Origin: Podospora comata
Taxonomy: Eukaryota; Ascomycota; Sordariomycetes; Sordariales; Podosporaceae
Assembly (NCBI GenBank): GCA_017354895.1
Contig: CP071494.1
Coordinates: 2,790,001 to 2,854,000, forward strand
Length of the DNA stretch: 64,000 nt
Direction: 5' to 3'
Each line of letters begins with the position of its first letter. Positions within the stretch are counted from its first letter, which is position 1. The position numbers and the translations under genes are program-made. This document shows positions 56,401 to 64,000 of this stretch, piece by piece. A model generated the notes under the pieces. That model had not been told where the DNA came from and did no database searches. It saw nothing but the letters and a program-made list of their open reading frames with translations.

Positions 56401-59348
56401 GCGGGCAGGTTAGGCGTTATCGGTGCTGTAGTTTCTGTAACCAAGCTCATGGGTGTGGGCTTGTATCCCCTTTCCAGCATCATCCAAACATGCGCCTGGC
56501 AAATGGAGTCGAGTATGTCTTTGGCGGACTCATCCAAGGCGGTGCAGTGTCGAGCGGCAACTGGCCCTTGAATCACGCAGACGCGCTCGGCATCTTGGCC
56601 AACAACGGCATCAATGTCCTCGGACTGCCACAGCGAGTCCTTCTTGAACCAAGTGATAAAGTGTTCGTCGAGCACCGGGATAAAAGGGACTGGCTTCTGG
56701 CCTCGGCGACGAAAGAGTGCCAGAAGTAGAGAGACGTCCTCGGGATACAGTGTTTCGGAGGCACCAGTTCCCAGTGTCTGCTCAAATAGTTGGACAATAT
56801 CATCCGGCCGAGAATCAGTAGAACCCATATCCGAATCATGCCCAAACCTTTCGTGTGCCAGAAGGATGAATTCTTCTACGAGAATCCGATAAGACTCATC
56901 AATCCATCGATCCTGGTGGTGAACATACATGAGCTGACACAGCCGACGTAAAACGTTCGAATAGGTCATATCTCCCAATTCAATGCTCCTGCCACTGCAA
57001 TCGACAGCGAACCATGGGCGGAAGTAGTCTTGGTTCAGACGATCCGCAATCTCATCCTTATGGTGGCGGAGATACTCAAGGCGCCTGGTCTTGTCCTTGA
57101 TGGAAAAGATGCTCTGATCAAATTCCTTCCACAGTATCATCCCACGCGTGGCGAGAACATGAATGGGCTGGCCCATTTCCGACTCGACGGTTATCACGCC
57201 GCCCGTAGGTTTGTCGAAAGACTTGTGCCACTCGCCGTCTTCGACTCCTCGCGCCCTAACTATTAGCTCTTTGGCTTGGGGGGAAGTGTGGGCTTCCTTG
57301 GCCACCATCATGCGGCTGCCGAGGAGAACGCCATCCACTGGCATGGGCGGGTGTCCAAACTTGTGAGCCCATTCGCCGGTCAACAGCGGCAATGTGTCAT
57401 TGCCGCAGCCGAGACCGCTACCAACTATTAAGACAATGTTAGGAGATCTCCTTATCTGGCCGTACATGGCCAGGAGCGGTTGGTGGAAGTCCTCCCAAGA
57501 GTGGTGACCGCCAGCTCGACCACCGGTCCATTGCAACCCGATACAGAACTCTGGGTACTGCTGTGAAATAGCAATCACCTCCTTAATTGCCCCGACGGAG
57601 CCGGGCTTGAATGAAATATGCCGCAAGCCTGGGATGGATTCGATGTATTCTTTGACCACCTCTGCTGAGGGTATGCCTGCGCCAATGGTGATACCGTTGA
57701 TGGCAACTCCATCACGCGCTAAGCTGCGCAATACGGATATCTGCCAGGAAATTGTTTTGGGATTGGCGTAGAGCAGGTTGCAAGTGATACCTCGTTGCGG
57801 AGAAATCGCGGCAGCAAGGGTACGGAGGGCAAGTTCGAACCCCTGTTCGTCGCGGTAGCCACCGCCAGCGAGCTCGATATGGTAGCCAGAGTTGATCACC
57901 GTGGCCACAAAGTCCCAGGCGACGGTCGTGGGTGTCATACCAGCGACCATGACAGGAGGGGCGCCAAAGAGTTTGGTCATTCTTGTCTCTAGCCGGGCCA
58001 CACCGTCCTCGTCCACAACCAGACTCGGGGCAAACTGATCCTTCCAGCTGAGAGGCGTCCATGGCAATGTTAGAGATAATAACTCATCGCGGCCGCTCGG
58101 TCCACCCGAGACAGACCTGTCTGACACTTGGATCACTCGCAGGCCTGTGCCTTCACTTTGCTCGTTTATCAGACTGCCAATCTGGCCCGGTCCAAAGTCT
58201 AGCACGTGTGTGGTGCCGGTCGAGCTGAGAGTGTGCGTGACCTGGACCCAGTCGACCGTGTCCACCGTTATGGTACGAATGATGGTGCGGAGTAAGTCGT
58301 CTGACTGAGTTTCCTGGAGATTCTGCGCCGTATGTGTATGGTAAACCGGTATAGCGAAGTCATCGCGGGCGAGGGCTAACTCCAGCAGATGGGACCGCAC
58401 GCTGGCGTCCACATCGATCAGATACGGGCTGTGATAGGGGCTGCATATCGGGAGGAACTGTACGCCGACGGTCGGTTTGCGCCTACGGTACAAAACTCTG
58501 GTCTGGTCCAATCCGTCGCGAGCCTTGATCTGTCGAAGTTGGACGCACAGGCTACGAAGCGACCCAGGTGGACCTGCGAGAACGAACTTCTCCTTTGAGT
58601 TTACCAGAGCAATATGTACTGAGTTGCCATTGCCGAGCCCTCTGTTGATCCTTTCCAAATGTAGTGTGAGCTGGTCTTGACTCAGACCTGAGACTGCCAG
58701 CATGGGCGACGGATAGCCCTCTTCATGTTCGACGCAATCTGCAATGGCCGCGGCAGGCAGGGCGCAAGGAGGAGTAGCGTAGTAGGACTCCAAACCAATC
58801 CAAAAGGAGATGCGGAGAGCTTCATCGGAGGCTTGATAGAAGGACGACCAGCTATTTGCTTTGGCAACGACCACGGCTGCCAGAAGCCCTTGTGAGTGAC
58901 CGGTCACAGCATGAAGCAGATCCCTGAGTTGGCCAGGACGCTTGCCGAGAGCCTGGCATGTGATGCAGTATTGTGCCAGACTGAGGAGGGTGTTGAGAGG
59001 GAAGCTGATGGGAGAAAGAGCAAGGCGATCTTCGGAGGGTGCCAACTCTGGATTGTCGAGCCAGGCTTGGAGATGGAAACCTGACTCCTGGTGAAAGTCG
59101 CTCTTGTGTGGTTGTGATGACAGCTGGGACAATGTTGCCGATGCATTTTCCATCAGAGTCCTGAGGTTCGGTCCATGACGCTCGACCAAGTCCCTGAGGT
59201 CACTTAATGCAGTCAGATTATTGTGGCCCTGGCCACCAAAGATAGCACATATTCGAGCCTTGCCGGTTTCTGCAGTTTTGAGGAGAGCAGACGAGTTCGC
59301 TCCGCCCTCTGGTGAAGGGTCGGTTTCGTGGGCCAAGATTGCAGTCAT
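53443..59348 (-). CDS. stcK: secondary-metabolite fatty acid synthase beta subunit (HexB/StcK type)
   Basis: About 1,950 residues. It carries acetyltransferase, enoyl reductase, dehydratase and malonyl/palmitoyl transferase domains and pairs with the alpha subunit next door to make hexanoyl-CoA for the polyketide starter. Seen: AT serine in [12 protein letters not shown] (~residue 152); FMN-type enoyl reductase with [15 protein letters not shown] and [12 protein letters not shown]; hot-dog dehydratase with [17 protein letters not shown] serine in [13 protein letters not shown] (~1696). The main frame is open from 59348 to 54057. The C-terminal ~190 codons continue in other frames: one ordinary intron at 53851-53910, and at 54063-54091 a 29-bp segment with GT...AG ends that must be skipped. 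That is too short for a normal intron, so it may be an ultra-short intron or a frame break. Confidence 0.88.
54063..54091 (-). other. 29-bp frame discontinuity in the FAS beta gene
   Basis: Begins GTATCT and ends CGCAG on the coding strand. Skipping it continues the MPT domain from [11 protein letters not shown] into [13 protein letters not shown]; reading through gives a stop within eleven codons. Fungal introns are rarely below ~40 bp, so an ultra-short intron and an indel are both possible. Confidence 0.5.
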
Positions 59349-59612
59349 GACGACGCCAACAATAATGAATCAACAAAAGAGATCGAGGCAGCAAGCAATC
59401 GTGTCGAATGGTTTAGGCACATCCAATGCAGGGGAACGAGCTGAAATTTGCATGTCTTTCACTCCATTGTTAATTCGGCCGTAATCGGAGTGCGAACATT
59501 GTGCTCATGCTTGCTCGGCCACCGTGGTCAGGCAGGTGCCTACCAGATAAGTCTCGACTGCCTCGATTCAACTTGTCATTGGGGCCGCGCACGCCACTTC
59601 CGCATCTGCACC
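59349..59612. promoter_or_regulatory. bidirectional promoter of the two FAS genes
   Basis: 264 bp between divergent ATGs of stcK- and stcJ-type genes, containing one AflR-type site near its middle. Equal production of both FAS subunits from a shared promoter would make sense for a stoichiometric complex. Confidence 0.65.
59485..59495. promoter_or_regulatory. AflR-type site in the FAS promoter
   Basis: tcggagtgcga, TCG-N5-CGA and TCGSWNNSCGR match, 137 bp from the beta-subunit ATG and 118 bp from the alpha-subunit ATG. Confidence 0.55.
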
Positions 59613-62600
59613 ATGACACTTAAAACAATGAAACAAAAAGCATTGGACGACAGAGACATTGCTCACCAGCTGCTTGTTGAGCTCCTAGTGTAAGACAGCC
59701 TCTTTTCTCTCCTTCTTCTCATTGCAACAACTAATGTTTATCCCCAGCCACCAATTTGCCTTTCCGGTAAGATGGTAAGCTCATGCCTTCTCTAACAATC
59801 CAGGGCAGTGAACACCTAGGAAACTCATATCAGTATACAGGACAGACACGCAGGACAACTTGCTATCTGGTGACGATGCCGTCGTTCGATTAGTCGAGCT
59901 TGGACCGTCGAGGGTGTTGGTGAACATGGGACAGAAGACGATGCTACGCAAGATCGATTCCGCAGAAGCACCAGCCGGCCGTTCTTATCAGTTCTTGGCT
60001 AGTGCCCATGACCAGAGGGAGCTTCTGTACCAATATGACCCTCCACTACAGCCCTCACCAGCTGAACTACCACCACCACCACCGCCCAAGCCACCACAGC
60101 TCACCCCACAACTCCCAATCCAGCCAGCACCAGGGACGGTGCCTGTTGATGATTGCGCTTTGTCAGGGCTCGAAGTTGTGCGTATTTTGATCGCACGGAA
60201 GCTCATGAAGTCGATGGAGGAAGTACCAACTTCCAAATCCATCAAGGATCTATGTGGTGGTATGTTGTGCTACCAAGTCATGTTGCTTCAGTACTGACAT
60301 CATTGAAGGAAAGTCAACGCTGCAAAATGAGCTAGTAGGAGATCTTCATGCTGAGTTTGGCCTTCTCCCGGACAGACCAGAAGACATTCCCTTGAAGGAC
60401 CTTGGCATCGTCCTTGACCCAAGCCGGCCACTGGGAAAGGTTTCATCAGCCCTTGTCGCCAGACTAATAGCATCCAAAATGCCTGGCGGTTTCGGTATTG
60501 CCTCGATCCACAACTACCTCGAGCAGAGGATGGGGCTCAGGCCTAAGCGACAGACCGCCGTGACCTTGTGGGCTGTCGCTGCTGAACCAACATCACGACT
60601 GCCAGACAACCAAGCAGCCGAGAGATACTGGGATCAGATTGCACAGGACTATGGTGCGTTCTGTGGCATCAACCTCCAACCTCTAAGCCAACAACTTCAA
60701 CAAGCATCCAATGACGCCGCCAGCGCCAGGACAGTTCTTGTTGACTCATCAGCGTTCAACCAAGCCTCGGAAGCTCACAAGCGGTTAGCCACGAAGCAAT
60801 ACCACGCCCTTGCCGAGTATCTAGTTTTCAGTTCTTCGGACCCTTCAAGCTCTGATAAAAAACTCGTCACAGACCTGCAGCTTCAGCTTGATACCTGGTC
60901 AGCGGAATTTTCTGACGAGTTCTTGTCGGGAATTGCACCCGCCTTTGATGCTGGAAAGGCGCGACAGTACACATCCTGGTGGAACTACGCCCGGGAGGAA
61001 GTGCTCACACTGTACCACAGTGGTCAACTTCACGACAAGATGACAATGGAAACCCTCATCAACCGTCTCGCAAGCCGAGCTAATGGAGAACTTTCCATTC
61101 TCGTATCTCATCTTGCAGAAGAATGTCCCTCGGAGGTCTTACGCGAGCTATTTCAGCGGGTAGTGCGTGCAAGTAATGCAGGAGTCAAAAAGCCTCCTGT
61201 TGCTCGGCCCATGTGGCCAACAGCTGGGCCACGAACGATTGTGACCGAGGACGGAGATATCGGCTATGTAGAGATTCCTCGTCCAGGCTTCTCTGGACCT
61301 GCGGCCTACGGAGACTACCTCTCTTACCGACTTGCTCAACCTCGAGAGACCGGCGATTCCCCTGTTATTCGCGTCAACGCTGCTCACGCCGATCATGAGG
61401 AACCAGATTGGACCAAGCTGTTCATCCAAGGAATATGTGACGCTCTCACAACCGGCGTCTCATTCTCAGAAAAGTCCATGCTCGTCACCGGTGCAGGTCA
61501 GGGTTCGATTGGCAGCGAGGTCATTCGCATTCTACTCGCAGGTGGCGCCCGTGTTATCGTCACCACCAGCAGGGAGCCCAGCACTGTAGCTGGTTACTTT
61601 CAGTCCATATACAGGGACCACGGTGCCAAGGGCTCGGAGCTTCACCTGCTTCAGTTCAATCAAGCCAGTTCACAGGACTGCGAGAGGCTGATAGACCACC
61701 TGTACAGCCAATCCTGGGACCTAGACGCCATCCTTCCCTTTGCCGCAGCCCCCGAAGGAGGTGTAGAGATGGATGCCCTATCCCCGACCAACGAGCTGGC
61801 ACACCGATTGATGCTCACCAATGTCTTTCGTCTTCTGGGCCGCATAGTCAAGAACAAGCGTCGTTTGCAAATCGCGTGCCACCCCACTCAGGTTGTGCTC
61901 CCATTGTCACCGAACCATGGCATCTTCGGCGGTGATGGTCTCTATTCCGAATCGAAACTGGGCTTGGAAAGCCTGGTCAACCGAGCCCGCTCCGAGTCTT
62001 GGTCTGACCAGCTGTCGATATGCGGCGTGGAGATTGGTTGGACTCGATCGACGGGCCTGATGACGGCTAATGACGTTCTCGCTGAGACCATCGAGAATCA
62101 TGGGGTGTTGACCTTCTCGGCGCAGGAGATGGCGCTAAATATTGCCGTGTTATTGACGTCAAAATTTGTCGATCTCTGTGAAGATGGGCCTATCTATGCT
62201 GATTTCGGCGGCGGCCTCTCGACCCTGGGTAGTTGTCACGCCATTCTGTCCAAGGCTCGAGAGGAATTTCGGCTTGCCGCTGATATTGCGCGAGCTGTCA
62301 AGACCGAGGATGAACGCGAGCAAGCGCTCCTAAAGGGCACCAAGTCCAGTATTAAGAGACCTTTCAAGCAAAAGACGATGCTTCGAGTGGGCTTTCCGAA
62401 ACTCCCAGATACGTTACCAGACCATGACATTGGTCGTTTGGTGGACCCCGCAAGAACCGTGGTTGTTGTTGGCTTCTCGGAACTGGGCCCATGGGGCAGT
62501 GCCCGGCTACGCTGGGAGATGGAAACTTTTGGCCAGCTAAGTCCTGACGGGTACGTCGAAATGGCTTGGCTGATGGGGTTGATACGACACGTTGATGAAC

Positions 62601-64000
62601 CTTGCAAGGGTGGTCATTATGTTGGGTGGGTCGATGCCAAAACAGGGGAACCGGTCGACGACAACGACGTGCGGCACAAATACGGCGAATTCATCAAGGC
62701 GCACACCGGGATCAGATTTGTCGAGCCAGATACGATTACAGGCTATGACCCAGCCTGCAAAGAGCTCTTACAAGAGGTCGCCGTGGAGGAAGACCTCCCT
62801 CCCTTTGAGACTTCTCTCTCTACGGCCGAGGCCCTGCGACTGAAGCATGGAGACAAAGTAGTCATATTGCGCCTACAAGGGAACTCTGATAGTTATCAAG
62901 TTCAGATCAAACGCGGTGCTACCATCCTTGTCCCCAAAGCCGTTCCGTTCCCTTGGGGTTCAGTGGCAGGCTTGCTGCCGAGTGGATGGGATGCTGCCAG
63001 GTATGGCATTCCAAAAGACATCATCCAGCAGGTGGACCCGGTGACGTTGTACACTTTGTGCTGTGTCGCAGAGGCCTTTTACAGTGCCGGAGTCCCAGAT
63101 CCAACCGAGGTGTTTCAGCACATTCATCTATCCGAGCTGGGAAACTTCATCGGTTCATCCATGGGCGGTGTCTTCAAGACCCGCCATCTCTACCGCGACG
63201 CCTATCTGGACCAAGATATTCAGGCAGACACGCTCCAAGACACGTATCTGAATACCACGCCCGCTTGGATCAACATGTTGTTGCTGGGTGCAGCTGGACC
63301 CATCAAGACCCCAGTGGGGGCCTGTGCCACTGGCCTAGAGTCTATCGATTCCGCCATGGACTCCATAATGGCAGGCAAAACCAAGATGTGTCTTGTGGGA
63401 GGCTACGACGATTTCGGAGAAGAGGAGTCACTCGGATTCGCCAAGATGAAAGCCACAGTCGATGTGGCCGCAGAGCTGGCACGGGGCCGCCTGCCCTCGG
63501 AGATGTCACGGCCGACTGCAGAAAGTCGGGCTGGGTTTGTCGAGTCCCACGGTTGTGGCGTTCAGCTGCTCTGTCGTGCCGATGTTGCACTGGAAATGGG
63601 ACTCCCCATCTACGGTGTCATTGCCGGATCGGCCACGGCTGCCGACGGCATTGGTCGCTCGGTGCCCGCACCTGGCCAAGGTATCCTGACGTTTGCTGGC
63701 CAGGCAGAGCAGCACATGCCACTATACACTCAGCTGTCCATCAGAAACGATAGCTTTTCCTCTGGCTCATCTTCTGAGCCGGAGTTATGGACCCCTGTGA
63801 GCGAAAAGGCTGGCTCAAAACCAACATCTTCTTCCATAGGGGCGGCTTTGGAGGCTTGGGGCCTCACGATCAATGACCTCGACGTGGCCTCGTTACACGG
63901 CACCTCTACCAAAGCCAACGACCTCAACGAGCCTGAGGTGATACACAAGCAAATGACCCACCTGGGCCGCACCGATGGTGGACCCCTCTGGGCTATCTGC
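59613..64000 (+). CDS. stcJ: secondary-metabolite fatty acid synthase alpha subunit (HexA/StcJ type), partial
   Basis: Runs off the window end. Three early introns: about 59693-59748, 59775-59840 and about 60260-60308. Exon 1 begins MTLKTMKQKALDD; then HQFAFPVRWTDTQD and the MPT tail VELGPSRVLVNM. A proline-rich linker (PPPPPPKPPQ) precedes the acyl carrier domain with LCGGKSTLQNELVGDL, whose serine takes phosphopantetheine. The ketoreductase has SMLVTGAGQGSIGSEVIRIL and the active-site region GLYSESKLGLESLV; the ketosynthase has its Cys in PVGACATGLESID and reaches SLHGTSTKANDLNEP, where the first KS histidine lies. The phosphopantetheine transferase domain would be beyond 64000. From about 60310 the frame is uninterrupted. 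Dedicated hexanoate-making FAS is inferred from cluster context; primary-metabolism FAS has the same architecture. Confidence 0.9.

Overview
The window is nuclear DNA of a filamentous ascomycete. Genes are split by short GT-AG introns (about 50-140 bp) with CTAAC/CTGAC branch sites. It carries AA9 and GH5 cellulose-degrading enzymes, a fused mitochondrial transhydrogenase and a complex I subunit. I infer a Sordariales host, Podospora-like: a sterigmatocystin-type cluster outside Aspergillus is known from Podospora anserina, and the saprotroph gene set fits. I count 28 protein genes (one broken, one cut by the window end) and no RNA gene I can support.

Left part (1-35,138), core and accessory genes: an OrdA-family P450 (858-2828), a secreted acetoacetate-decarboxylase-like protein (3067-4090), a gene-poor stretch, a 2OG-Fe(II) oxygenase gene with a frameshift and an in-frame stop (7203-8916), a GH5 endoglucanase (9111-10330) and an AA9 lytic polysaccharide monooxygenase (11347-12365). 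Then come proton-translocating NAD(P) transhydrogenase (14076-17746), a 2EXR-domain protein with an N-terminal heptapeptide repeat, and a divergent mitochondrial pair, complex I NDUFA12 and phosphatidylglycerophosphate synthase. Next are two divergent glycosyltransferases (GT2 and GT31-like), two tandemly duplicated small secreted proteins, a zinc-less MDR oxidoreductase and another small secreted protein.

Right part (36,363-64,000): a dense, almost gap-free secondary-metabolite cluster matching the sterigmatocystin/aflatoxin pathway. Left to right: nor-1-type ketoreductase (stcE), versiconal acetate esterase type (stcI), Baeyer-Villiger monooxygenase (stcW), aldo-keto reductase (stcV), versicolorin-type SDR (stcU), EF1-gamma-like GST (stcT), an EthD protein, CYP59-type P450 (stcS), a GMC-fold versicolorin B synthase type (stcN), a DUF1772 anthrone-oxidase type (hypC), a CYP60-type P450 (stcL), and the two dedicated fatty acid synthase subunits, beta (stcK) and alpha (stcJ, running off the end). 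The FAS pair would make the hexanoyl starter for a PKS that is not in the window; the oxidoreductases would convert norsolorinic acid through averufin and versiconal to versicolorins and on to sterigmatocystin. Read from the right, J-K-L-M-N and S-T-U-V-W keep the Aspergillus nidulans order, with E and I moved to the far end.

Every divergent promoter in the cluster, and that of the CYP60-type P450, contains a match to the AflR recognition motif. The cluster edge is marked by a degenerate ~70-bp direct repeat and a 24-bp minisatellite. Exon boundaries were inferred by eye from splice signals and family alignment; product names of cluster members rest on family recognition plus gene order.
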